This document shows, piece by piece, positions 24,212-32,927 of a stretch of 42,807 nt of DNA. A program made the position numbers and the translations under genes. Positions within the stretch are counted from its first letter, which is position 1; each line of letters starts with the position of its first letter. The stretch covers positions 1 to 42,807 of the forward strand of contig JAIRKY010000066.1 in assembly GCA_031259755.1 (NCBI GenBank), written 5' to 3'. The notes under the pieces were generated by a model that saw nothing but the letters and a program-made list of their open reading frames with translations, searched no databases and was not told the DNA's origin. The stretch comes from Mediterranea sp. (in: CFB group bacteria). Lineage in GTDB: Bacteria; Bacteroidota; Bacteroidia; Bacteroidales; Bacteroidaceae.

Positions 24212-25504
24212 TTACCATGTGGGCGAGGTTTCAGTTTCTCCGTCGCTTTTCGTGGGGTTGGTAGCTTTGGTTCGTATTCTTTCGAGGGTGATTTTGTCAC
24301 GGCAGTAGGTCGGTGAGTTTTCTACCATGGCAATGACCTCGTCATTGTCTATATCTTCAGGTGTGAAGAGATAGATATGGCGGCGTTTTTTTTGCGGATA
24401 TTTGCTGTTGATATCCTTTCCGTAATACACCATCCGGCGATTCCGTTTCATATCTTCTTCCTCTTCCAACTCCGCCATGCGTTTCTGCTCTTCAGCAGTA
24501 CGTTGTGTGATGCGATCGTCCATCTCTTTAATATGGATATCCTGAATGCCGAAACCGGTAGCAAGTAAAGTGATCTTTACTTTTTGTTCCAACTTATCAT
24601 CGATAGCCATGCCGAATTTAGTTTCGAAGTCGCGACTGAACCGATTCATGAATTCTTTTATCTCGTCCATTTCACTCATCATCAGCTTGTGTTGTGAGCT
24701 ATAGGAAATATTGAGTAATACTTTCTTGGAGTTGAAAATGTCGTTGTTGTTCAATAACGGTGAATGTTGAGCGTTCTGAATCGCCAGACTGACACGGTTT
24801 CCTCCTTCGCCATATCCGGTACTCATAATCGCTACGCCGCCATCTTTCAATACGGTTTTTACATCGTTGAAGTCGAGATTTACCTTTCCGTGTAGTGTAA
24901 TGATCTCGGCAATGCTCTTTGCCGCTATCGAAAGCGTATCGTCCGCTTTATCGAAAGCATCGTCGACGGATAGCTCGCTGTAGATTTCGCTTAGCTTCTC
25001 GTTGTTGATAACCAATAGAGCGTCTACGTATTTGCTGATCTCTTCTACACCATCCAGCGCTTGGTCGATCTTTTTATCACCCTCCCAACTGAATGGAATA
25101 GTGACAATACCAATCGTCAGAATGTCCATCTCCTTAGCCGTTTTTGCAATGACAGGTGCAGCTCCTGTGCCTGTACCACCTCCCATGCCGGCAGTGATAA
25201 ACACCATTTTAGTGCCATCGTTCAACATATTACGGATGTCTTCAATACTTTCTTCGGCAGCCTGTCGAGCACGTGCAGGACGGTTCCCGGCGCCTAAACC
25301 TTCCTTGCCGAGTTGTAGTTTTACAGGTACAGGAGAACTTTTCAATGCCTGATTATCCGTGTTGCACAATACAAACGTTACGTTATGTATACCTTCACGA
25401 TACATGTGGTTGACAGCGTTACCTCCACCTCCTCCAACACCAATTACTTTGATGATCTTCGGAGAGTCTGTCGGAAATTCGAATGGTACTATTTTGTCTG
25501 CCAT
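24212..25504 (-). CDS. ftsZ: Cell division GTPase FtsZ
   Basis: Tubulin homologue of 430 residues that forms the cytokinetic Z-ring at mid-cell. The GTP-binding signature GGGTGTG is at 108-114, the N-terminal phosphate loop GVGGGGGNAV near 22-31, and the T7-loop region (DFNDVKTVL) near 205-215. The GTPase body ends around residue 320. It is followed by a charged linker (RTAEEQKRMAELEEEEDMKR) and a Bacteroidota-type tail. The extreme C-terminus (…GETETSPTW) is not the classical basic LRR peptide seen in proteobacteria, so the FtsA-binding peptide may lie further inside, around KRRHIYLFTPEDIDNDE. It lies downstream of ftsA in a leftward cluster. Confidence 0.97.
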   Translation of the reverse strand: MADKIVPFEFPTDSPKIIKVIGVGGGGGNAVNHMYREGIHNVTFVLCNTDNQALKSSPVPVKLQLGKEGLGAGNRPARARQAAEESIEDIRNMLNDGTKMVFITAGMGGGTGTGAAPVIAKTAKEMDILTIGIVTIPFSWEGDKKIDQALDGVEEISKYVDALLVINNEKLSEIYSELSVDDAFDKADDTLSIAAKSIAEIITLHGKVNLDFNDVKTVLKDGGVAIMSTGYGEGGNRVSLAIQNAQHSPLLNNNDIFNSKKVLLNISYSSQHKLMMSEMDEIKEFMNRFSRDFETKFGMAIDDKLEQKVKITLLATGFGIQDIHIKEMDDRITQRTAEEQKRMAELEEEEDMKRNRRMVYYGKDINSKYPQKKRRHIYLFTPEDIDNDEVIAMVENSPTYCRDKITLERIRTKATNPTKSDGETETSPTW

Positions 25505-25512
25505 ACTATTTA

Positions 25513-25526
25513 AGTTTATAGTTTTG
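25513..25526. repeat. 14-bp repeat copy at the ftsA-ftsZ junction
   Basis: AGTTTATAGTTTTG, identical to the second unit at 24196-24209. It lies 8 bp upstream of the ftsZ start codon, where it occupies the ribosome-binding region. Confidence 0.7.
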
Positions 25527-25586
25527 AGTAGCCTGAGGTTTATATAGATATCTGTTTACATAGTAACTTCAATCGTAAATTGTAAA

Positions 25587-26978
25587 TCATTTCATTTCTT
25601 CGTCGGAGAAAATTTCGTTCGACAACTTGTTGATTGCAGATTTGAACCACTCGGAGTGGTTCTTCTTTTCTTCCCGTTTACGCTTTTTCTCTTCTTCCTT
25701 TTTGCGTTTCTCTTTTTCTTCCTTTTTCTTCTTTTCCTCGCGGGCTATTTCCTCTAGTCTATGTAGTTCCATGTCATCGTCGAATAATCCTTTCGACGGA
25801 TCGTTCGGTTCTTCGGCTTTCGGCTGGTAACAGTATTCCGTTCCAGAAACAAGTAATCCGAAGAGCGTGTTTTGCGTTCCATCTTTCAGATCGGTATATT
25901 CTTGTGATTTCACGTCATAATGCGGCGCACTTGCTATTCTGATCTTTTCCGTCTCACTCTTTCTACGGATCAGTTCATCCATATTCCTCAGGTTTGAACC
26001 CCCGCCTGTGATTACGATGCCCGATAGTAGCTTATCGGTATAACCCGAAAGTTTGATCTGATTCGATACGTTTGCTGCAATTTCTTCCGCCCGGGCTTCG
26101 ATCACATCATTCAGCATATAAAGCTCTACGGTCGTTTGACTATCTTCCGATTGTACGGTTTCCGGTTTTTCCGCTTCTGTTTCGTGGTCAAATATGGCAT
26201 TCCCATATTTAATCTTCAGCTTTTCAGCCTCTTGCTCTTCCATGCGCAGTGATGTAATGTCGCGGGTGATATTGTTTCCTCCCAATGGGATCACAGACAG
26301 GAAGCGTAAGATGTTGTTCTTGTAAACAGATACTGTTGTGGTTTCGGCCCCAAGATCAACCAATGCACATCCGGTGCGCATCTCATTTTCTGTAAGTACA
26401 GCCTTTGCCGTAACGAGCGGAGAGGGAAACATATCAGCTATTTCAATCTTTGCCTGAGAAAAACAACGTTCCAGATTCTTTCTGATGGTTGTCCGTGCCA
26501 CAATGTTCATGAAGCGTCCTTCGATATAGTTCGCAGGTATCCCGACAGGTTCTGCCTGTAGGATGTTCCCTACTTTATATTCTTGTGGCACAACATCCAG
26601 AATCTCCATATCTTCCGAAACTACACTCCGGTTTTCGTCACAGATTGCGTCAATCAGTTCTGGAGAGATAACCGTTTCATCTTCCAGCTCACGCGTCACA
26701 GTGTGCTTTACGGTATGCAACGACTGTCCGCTGATTCCTACATATACCTTGCCGACAGAACAGTTTAGTGAACTTTCCAACTTGTTGATGATGGATGTCA
26801 GGCTCTGGACCGTTTTATTCAGCTTGAAGATCATACCTTTGCGGATAAAAGAAGAAGAATCCTCTTTTGCCCGAGCCAGAATCTGGATGCTACCATCGCT
26901 ATTTTTCCTTCCTGCTATTCCTGCTATTTTTGAAGAGCCAATCTCGATAGCAGCGATAAAATCTGTAGTTGACACCAT
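25587..26978 (-). CDS. ftsA: Cell division protein FtsA
   Basis: Actin-fold ATPase of 463 residues that tethers FtsZ filaments to the membrane and recruits later division proteins. It shows the N-terminal AIEIGSSKIAGIAG phosphate-1 block (~10-23), VDLGAETTTVSVY (~211-223), and the adenosine-region SGIVITGGGSNLRNMDELI (~315-333). The C-terminal ~70 residues include a very lysine/glutamate-rich stretch (~405-440) ending in an amphipathic helix (SEWFKSAINKLSNEIF), the likely membrane-binding tail. The long charged linker is longer than in E. coli FtsA but usual for Bacteroidales. It sits between ftsQ (25-bp gap) and ftsZ (82-bp gap). Confidence 0.95.
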   Translation of the reverse strand: MVSTTDFIAAIEIGSSKIAGIAGRKNSDGSIQILARAKEDSSSFIRKGMIFKLNKTVQSLTSIINKLESSLNCSVGKVYVGISGQSLHTVKHTVTRELEDETVISPELIDAICDENRSVVSEDMEILDVVPQEYKVGNILQAEPVGIPANYIEGRFMNIVARTTIRKNLERCFSQAKIEIADMFPSPLVTAKAVLTENEMRTGCALVDLGAETTTVSVYKNNILRFLSVIPLGGNNITRDITSLRMEEQEAEKLKIKYGNAIFDHETEAEKPETVQSEDSQTTVELYMLNDVIEARAEEIAANVSNQIKLSGYTDKLLSGIVITGGGSNLRNMDELIRRKSETEKIRIASAPHYDVKSQEYTDLKDGTQNTLFGLLVSGTEYCYQPKAEEPNDPSKGLFDDDMELHRLEEIAREEKKKKEEKEKRKKEEEKKRKREEKKNHSEWFKSAINKLSNEIFSDEEMK

Positions 26979-27003
26979 ATATTTAAGTTTATAAGTTATA
27001 AAG

Positions 27004-27747
27004 CTATTTTTCTTTTTTCTTTGTACAAATGATCTGGTTATCGAATTCTACGTTAATTCGTTCGTACTTGTTCCACCCCACTTTGTTCAATCCCTTTTGA
27101 TAAAACTTCTTCAGGCGGCTTAGTTTACTTTCATAGTTATCCATCTTTCCGAGGAATACGATATGGTCGCCAACTCGTGGAACCAACTCGATCTCTCTTC
27201 CTTTCAGAATGTTGATCTGTTCGATCTGAGCACTCCAGAACTTATTCTTTTGCAAAAATAAAGCAAACTCGTGTAAATCCGTCAATGCAAACGATTTTTC
27301 AACATTTCCGGTCACAACAGGCAGGTGAGCAATGCATTTTGTTTCGGGCGACATAATGGTTCCTTTGTTATCGACAAAGTAATTCTCGCCGTTCTTACCG
27401 AATACCCGTAAGACAGGTACCCGCTGAGTAACTTCTACGTAGAGTTTGCCTCCGGGAGTTTTATAACACTCCACCCTATCAATCAATGAATGTTTGACCA
27501 ATATCTCTTCCAATACTTTCAGATCGACTTCTTCCGTCTTCTTACCGATAGGGTTGGCGCCATGCTTTGACAGGATGGAAGTAACTTCATTCTTAGTGAT
27601 GAAACCGACGTTAATCGAATCCTTGATAACCAAATCGATATCCTGACAAACCAGATCGGCCGGTCTGACATTAAATGCCGTGATGGCTAAAACTAGGTAG
27701 GCCAGAATCACCAACATCACTATTGATAGAAGTATTCTTTTTATCAT
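27004..27747 (-). CDS. ftsQ: Cell division protein FtsQ
   Basis: A bitopic inner-membrane protein of 247 residues with a short cytoplasmic N-terminus, one membrane segment (~4-25), and a periplasmic POTRA-like domain (~35-105, INVGFITKNEVTSIL…). The FtsQ beta domain (~107-240, with VTQRVPVLRVFGKNG and NYFVDNKGTIMSPE) follows. It links early division proteins with the septal synthase FtsW-FtsI. The start codon overlaps the murC stop codon by 4 bases (ATGA type), which indicates translational coupling. No separate ftsB is seen in the window. Confidence 0.92.
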   Translation of the reverse strand: MIKRILLSIVMLVILAYLVLAITAFNVRPADLVCQDIDLVIKDSINVGFITKNEVTSILSKHGANPIGKKTEEVDLKVLEEILVKHSLIDRVECYKTPGGKLYVEVTQRVPVLRVFGKNGENYFVDNKGTIMSPETKCIAHLPVVTGNVEKSFALTDLHEFALFLQKNKFWSAQIEQINILKGREIELVPRVGDHIVFLGKMDNYESKLSRLKKFYQKGLNKVGWNKYERINVEFDNQIICTKKKEK

Positions 27748-29123
27748 CTGTTCTCCAGCATTTGATATATACGGGGTACGTAATCTTCAATATCACCCGC
27801 ACCAAGTGTGATTAATATATCTAATGATTTGTTTTTTAGCTTATTTTCCAATGTTTCTTTGGTACACATGTTTTTCTTTATACCCGGTTTCAGGTTTTGA
27901 TAGATCAGCTCGCTGGTTACTCCCGGGATTTGTTTTTCCCTGGCAGGGTAAATATCCAGCAAGATCACTTCATCGGCTAGCGACAGGCTATCGGCGAATT
28001 CCTTATAAAAGTCGTTGGTACGACTATAGAGGTGTGGCTGGAAAACCGCCGTGATTTTTCTTCCCGCATACAAATCGCGAAGAGACAGGATGCTTTGCCT
28101 TATCTCGGAAGGATGATGGGCGTAATCGCTAAGGAACACCAACTTGTCTGTTTTGATTTTGAAGTCGAAACGACGATCCACTCCGCGGAAGTTTTCCATT
28201 CCTTGCTTGATCTCTTTGTTTGTAACCCCATTCAAGTGTGCCAAAGCCATAGCCGCTACGCCGTTCTCAATGTTGATACTCACTGGGACACCCAATTTAA
28301 TGTCGTAGATGCGAGTGTCCGGAGCAACGAAATCAATAACGATCTCACCCTTTCCGATACGAATATTCTCTGCGTGAAAATCTCCTTCATTCCTGGAATA
28401 GGTGTACAGTTTCACACCCTCTTGTAACTTCGGTTGTAATGCGATGCCTTTGCGTATAATAAGGCAACCACTTGGTTGGACCAGTGAAGTATATTGTTCG
28501 AAACCTTCCATGTAGGCCGCTTCCGTACCGTAAATATCCAAATGGTCCGGATCAGTCGATGTGATGACAGACATATATGGCGATAACCAATGGAATGAAC
28601 GGTCGAATTCATCAGCCTCGATCACTGTATAAGGACTACTTTGAGATAGTAACAGGTTGGTTTTATAGTTTTTGGAAATACCACCCAGAAATGCGGTGCA
28701 ACCCACATGCGACTGATATAATAGGTGCGCTGTCATGGTAGAAGTAGTCGTTTTACCATGCGTGCCGGCCACACACAAACCTTTACTCGAATGGGTAATC
28801 GTACCCAACAACTGCGCGCGTTTTTGTATGTTGAAACCGGCCTCACGGAAGAAAGTCGATTCGGAATGATCCTGAGGGACAGCGGGAGTATATACTACCA
28901 ATGTGTTTTCTTTGTCCCGACAACTCTCAGGAATCAAAGCGACATTATCCTCATAATGTATCTGAGCGCCTTCTTTATTCAGCTCTTCTGTCAATTCGCT
29001 TGGAGTACGGTCGTAACCGGCTACGACCTTCCCTTGGGAAAGGAAATAGCGGACAAGAGCGCTCATCCCGATGCCTCCGGCGCCAATAAAATAAACGGAC
29101 TTTATATTTTCTATAGTTAGCAT
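27744..29123 (-). CDS. murC: UDP-N-acetylmuramate--L-alanine ligase
   Basis: Cytosolic Mur ligase of 459 residues that adds L-Ala to UDP-MurNAc, the first peptide step of peptidoglycan synthesis. It has an N-terminal Rossmann-like UDP-binding domain with FIGAGGIGMSAL (12-23), an ATP-binding central domain with GTHGKTT (120-126) and DEFDRSF (~170), and a C-terminal domain with DYAHHPSEI (~328). The family-typical TYSRNEGDFHAENI string is also present. It lies between murG (63-bp gap) and ftsQ (4-bp overlap). Confidence 0.97.
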   Translation of the reverse strand: MLTIENIKSVYFIGAGGIGMSALVRYFLSQGKVVAGYDRTPSELTEELNKEGAQIHYEDNVALIPESCRDKENTLVVYTPAVPQDHSESTFFREAGFNIQKRAQLLGTITHSSKGLCVAGTHGKTTTSTMTAHLLYQSHVGCTAFLGGISKNYKTNLLLSQSSPYTVIEADEFDRSFHWLSPYMSVITSTDPDHLDIYGTEAAYMEGFEQYTSLVQPSGCLIIRKGIALQPKLQEGVKLYTYSRNEGDFHAENIRIGKGEIVIDFVAPDTRIYDIKLGVPVSINIENGVAAMALAHLNGVTNKEIKQGMENFRGVDRRFDFKIKTDKLVFLSDYAHHPSEIRQSILSLRDLYAGRKITAVFQPHLYSRTNDFYKEFADSLSLADEVILLDIYPAREKQIPGVTSELIYQNLKPGIKKNMCTKETLENKLKNKSLDILITLGAGDIEDYVPRIYQMLENR

Positions 29124-29186
29124 CTTTGCATTTACGAGTTGACTATTTACGTTTGAAACATGAATATGCGGTGTGAATGTTGAAAA

Positions 29187-30311
29187 TTAAATAATTTGCG
29201 TTTCAACTAATCGAATAACTTCTTTAGCGATGATATTAGCCGAATTGGGCTGGGCGAACCGGGCGATATTGTCGCTGAGTTCTTTTAACAATGTCTCGTT
29301 ATAAATAGTTTCCAATGTTGTCGGGATCAACTTCTCTATCGCTTCGGCATCTTTAATGTATAGAGCAGCTTGTTTATTAACCAAAGCCAATGCGTTTTGT
29401 GTTTGGTGATCTTCCGCAACGTTGGGAGAGGGAACCAGTATCACAGGTTTGTGCAATAGACAGAATTCTGAGATCGAACCTGCACCGGCGCGGGATATGA
29501 CAAGGTCGGCGCCAGCGTATGCACTAACCATATCCTTGATGAAATCAGTGGTGTGGAGATTGGGTATTTTTCCTGCTGCTTTCATCGCTTCCATTGCCTG
29601 TTCATAGTAGAATTTGCCGGTTTGCCAGATGAATTGCACGTCAGACTGTTTGATAACCTCCAGATTTGTCATGATACACCGGTTAATGGTACGTGCGCCA
29701 AGGCTTCCCCCCAGGATCAGAATGGTTTTCTTTGTCGGTTCAAGATTGAACCGGAGTAATGCGTCCTCTCGTGTAATCTGACTATTTACTAGATCCTGAC
29801 GAACAGGATTGCCCGTCATGATGATCTTATCACCGGGAAAGAACTTCTCCATATTATCGTAAGCTACACAGATCTTTTTTGCGTGCTTAGCTAATAACTT
29901 ATTGGTAATTCCTGCATAAGAATTTTGTTCCTGAATTAAAGTTGGGATTCCTATCATTCCGGCAGTCTTCAACAACGGGCCACTGGCATATCCGCCTACT
30001 CCTACAGCCACATCCGGCCGGAACTGTTTAATGATCCGGTGCGCTTTGAGCTGGCTTCTGAACAGCTTCACCGGAATGGAGATGTTTTTCAGCAGATTCT
30101 TGCGGTCAAATCCTGCAATCGGAAGGCCAATGATCTCGTATCCGGCATCGGGTACGCGTTGCATCTCCATTCTTCCTTCAGCGCCTACAAAAAGGAGTTG
30201 TGCATCAGGCTGTAATTCTTTTATGGCGTTCGCAATGGATATAGCCGGAAAGATATGTCCTCCGGTACCTCCACCACTAATGATCACTCGTATTGGCCGT
30301 TCCATATTCAT
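29187..30311 (-). CDS. murG: UDP-GlcNAc:lipid I N-acetylglucosaminyltransferase
   Basis: Membrane-associated GT28 glycosyltransferase of 374 residues that converts lipid I to lipid II. Visible are the glycine-rich N-terminal GGGTGGHIFPAI (13-24), VGVGGYASGPLLKTA (~102-116), the second Gly-rich loop ILGGSLGARTIN (~200-211), and the UDP-GlcNAc site SRAGAGSISEF (~270-280). The ATG at 30311 lies one base after the ftsW stop codon, and a second ATG two codons later (30305) is also possible. The close spacing indicates co-translation with ftsW. Confidence 0.96.
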   Translation of the reverse strand: MNMERPIRVIISGGGTGGHIFPAISIANAIKELQPDAQLLFVGAEGRMEMQRVPDAGYEIIGLPIAGFDRKNLLKNISIPVKLFRSQLKAHRIIKQFRPDVAVGVGGYASGPLLKTAGMIGIPTLIQEQNSYAGITNKLLAKHAKKICVAYDNMEKFFPGDKIIMTGNPVRQDLVNSQITREDALLRFNLEPTKKTILILGGSLGARTINRCIMTNLEVIKQSDVQFIWQTGKFYYEQAMEAMKAAGKIPNLHTTDFIKDMVSAYAGADLVISRAGAGSISEFCLLHKPVILVPSPNVAEDHQTQNALALVNKQAALYIKDAEAIEKLIPTTLETIYNETLLKELSDNIARFAQPNSANIIAKEVIRLVETQII

Positions 30312-30312
30312 T

Positions 30313-31596
30313 TTAATTGTTCGTTTCTTTAAACTCGCTGTCGCTGTTCAATACTTGGGCTGTTGGTTCCGCTGCCTGCAATGTCAATGCTGCTTCTTCG
30401 GCAGCCTTAGCAGCATTTTCTTTTTCTTTCTCAAGTTGAATCGTATAGCAACTTACACTCAGAATCATGCCGATATATGCGCAATTGATCAGTGTGCTTG
30501 TTCCTCCTTTACTGACCAGCGGCAAGGGTTGTCCCGTAACCGGACATAATCCTACAGCTACCATCATGTTCAATATGGCTTGTGAGACCAACATCAGGGC
30601 TATACCCATCACGAGAAAGGCGGGAAATGTCCGGTTGCATTTCTGCGCGATACGCCCTGCTCGAATAAGCAACCAAATGTAGAGGATTACAACAAAGCTT
30701 CCTCCCATAAGCCCCAATTCTTCGATGATAATAGCAAAGATAAAATCAGAGAACGCCTGACTTAAAAAATCACGCTGAACGGAATTGCCCGGAGCTTTGC
30801 CCGCCAGGTTACTAGTTGCAATAGCAATACGTGCATGGGCAATTTGAGCATTCTTATCAATATCAAATTTTGCAGCCGGTACCTTTTCGTCCTCAATGAA
30901 ATTGATAATACGATTCTTCCAAACGACAAGGCGATGCATGAAAGGGATCTTGGTATCGCTGGGTACAACAAGTGCGAGACCGATAACAAAAGTCCCTACT
31001 AATGCGATACTGCCAAATAATAGCAAAAGCTTTTTAATGGCTATCTGTCCGATAAACATTAAAAGTACTACTACAAAGAGCAGAAGCAGGGCGGTGGATA
31101 GGTTTTCAGGTGCAATAAAGACACAGACCATTCCGGTGATGATCATGATATACTTGAATGCTTTGGGATTGGCTCCTTCATCATTTTGCCTTTTAGAAAG
31201 AATAAACGATACAGCGATAATAACGGCCATTTTCGCCAACTCCGAAGGCTGGAATTGGATACCGAAAAAAGTCATCCAACGTGCTGCGCCATTCACGCGG
31301 TCACCGGTGATGAATCCCATAACCGCAACAAATATCAATAGAAAAATGGAAACAGGGAGTAGGAATACCGGGAATACCTGGAACCATTTGTAGGGAATGA
31401 TATGAACAACGATTACAACAATTACACCCACCATCAGGATAGTAACGTGCTGTGTAATAGGCGCCCAGTGGTCTCCTGTTTTGTAGGTCAATGTGCTGGC
31501 TGCGCTAAAAACCTCAATGATAGAGATCATACAGAGACATAGAAAGATGATCCATATTACTCTGTCACCCTTTAATAAACTCTTCAATAAATCCAT
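30313..31596 (-). CDS. ftsW: SEDS-family septal peptidoglycan polymerase FtsW
   Basis: A polytopic inner-membrane protein of 427 residues with about ten hydrophobic segments. It is a SEDS glycosyltransferase that polymerises lipid II together with FtsI. The conserved FQPSELAKMAVI (~110-121) and LPLVSKGGTS (~362-371) blocks are clear. The periplasmic loop with ARIAIATSNLAGKAPGNS is also typical. The C-terminal ~35 residues are a charged, Ala/Glu-rich cytoplasmic tail. Its start codon abuts the murD stop codon (the genes share one base), so the two are probably translationally coupled. Confidence 0.95.
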   Translation of the reverse strand: MDLLKSLLKGDRVIWIIFLCLCMISIIEVFSAASTLTYKTGDHWAPITQHVTILMVGVIVVIVVHIIPYKWFQVFPVFLLPVSIFLLIFVAVMGFITGDRVNGAARWMTFFGIQFQPSELAKMAVIIAVSFILSKRQNDEGANPKAFKYIMIITGMVCVFIAPENLSTALLLLFVVVLLMFIGQIAIKKLLLLFGSIALVGTFVIGLALVVPSDTKIPFMHRLVVWKNRIINFIEDEKVPAAKFDIDKNAQIAHARIAIATSNLAGKAPGNSVQRDFLSQAFSDFIFAIIIEELGLMGGSFVVILYIWLLIRAGRIAQKCNRTFPAFLVMGIALMLVSQAILNMMVAVGLCPVTGQPLPLVSKGGTSTLINCAYIGMILSVSCYTIQLEKEKENAAKAAEEAALTLQAAEPTAQVLNSDSEFKETNN

Positions 31597-32927
31597 TATA
31601 ATGATCTTACGTATTCTTTAAATTGATCGCCTCGATCTTCGTAATTCTTAAACAGATCGAAGCTTGCGCAGCAAGGACTTAACAATACGGTATCGCCTTT
31701 TTCCGCCATCTTGTATGAAGCTTCCACAGCGTCTTTCATGCTTTGCACATCGGCTATAGGCAGACCGGACCCATCAAAGAACTTATGCAGTTTTGAATTG
31801 TCGGTTCCCATGAATACAAGCGCTCTACATTTTTCATGTATCAAATCGGCGATCTCTGTATAGTCGTTACCCTTATCGATACCCCCAAGAATTAATACCG
31901 TTTTTGTAATCATGCTTTGTAAAGCATACCAGCATGAATTCACATTAGTCGCCTTGGAGTCGTTGATGAATTCAATTCCCCGGGCGCGGGCCACTTTTTC
32001 CAGTCTATGTTCTACTCCTTTAAAATCGGAAAGAGCTTTACGTATATTTTCTTTCGTAATGCCAGCCAGGTTAGCCGATATACCTGCCGCCAATGAATTA
32101 TATAGGTTGTGCGTTCCGGTCAGAGCCAACTTTTCTTGCTCCATATTGAATGTAATCGGTTCATTGATAATCAATTCATGATCCTCTACGTAAGCGATTG
32201 CTCCATCTTCTTTCACGGCTGAGAAAGGATAGAAGTGGGCATGTATACCGTGTTTATCCAGTTCCTGTTTGATGATCGGGTCATCATTCCAGAAGATGAA
32301 TGCGTCTTCCGGAGTTTGATTCCGGGTAATACGGAATTTGGCATCAATATAATTCTGTATATTGTAGTCGTAACGATCCAAATGATCGGGAGTGATGTTC
32401 ATCAATACCGCGATATTTGCACGGAATTTATACATATTGTCTAACTGAAAACTGCTCAACTCAATGATGTAATAATCGTGCTTATTTTCGGCAACCTGCA
32501 GAGCAAGGCTTTTGCCGATATTACCTGCCAATCCGACGTTAAGACCTGCACTTTTAAAGATGTGATAGGTGAGGCTGGTCGTAGTAGTCTTTCCGTTACT
32601 ACCCGTGATACAGACCATTTTAGCATCGGTGTAGCGTCCGGCGAATTCTATCTCGGAAATGACAGAAACGCCTTGTTCCTTAAGCTTCATAATAATAGGC
32701 GCTTCATTTGGAATACCTGGGCTTTTGATGACTTCGTCGGCATTTAAAATGAGCTCTTCGGTGTGCTTGCCTTCTTCCCATGGAATGTCATATTTTGCCA
32801 TTAAGGTTTTGTACTTATCCTTGATGACAGACATATCGGATACAAAAGTTTCGAAGCCTTTAACCTTGGCAAGTACCGCAGCCCCCGAACCGCTTTCTCC
32901 TGCTCCCAATATTACAATTCTTTTCAT
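31596..32927 (-). CDS. murD: UDP-N-acetylmuramoyl-L-alanine--D-glutamate ligase
   Basis: Cytosolic Mur ligase of 443 residues that adds D-Glu to UDP-MurNAc-L-Ala. It has the N-terminal domain (ILGAGESGSGAAVLA, 6-20), the ATP-binding loop ITGSNGKTTTT (107-117), NITPDHLDRY near 188, the HRLE block in GVEHRLEKVA (~310), and NDSKATN (~328). The C-terminal domain contains LSPCCASFDLFKNYEDRG. It overlaps mraY and ftsW end to end by one base each, part of the tightly packed cluster. Confidence 0.96.
   Translation of the reverse strand: MKRIVILGAGESGSGAAVLAKVKGFETFVSDMSVIKDKYKTLMAKYDIPWEEGKHTEELILNADEVIKSPGIPNEAPIIMKLKEQGVSVISEIEFAGRYTDAKMVCITGSNGKTTTTSLTYHIFKSAGLNVGLAGNIGKSLALQVAENKHDYYIIELSSFQLDNMYKFRANIAVLMNITPDHLDRYDYNIQNYIDAKFRITRNQTPEDAFIFWNDDPIIKQELDKHGIHAHFYPFSAVKEDGAIAYVEDHELIINEPITFNMEQEKLALTGTHNLYNSLAAGISANLAGITKENIRKALSDFKGVEHRLEKVARARGIEFINDSKATNVNSCWYALQSMITKTVLILGGIDKGNDYTEIADLIHEKCRALVFMGTDNSKLHKFFDGSGLPIADVQSMKDAVEASYKMAEKGDTVLLSPCCASFDLFKNYEDRGDQFKEYVRSL

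Noticed and set aside
25681-25740. Low-complexity CTT/TTC-rich stretch as a repeat element
   Set aside because: It is the coding sequence of the lysine/glutamate-rich FtsA linker, so the composition is explained.
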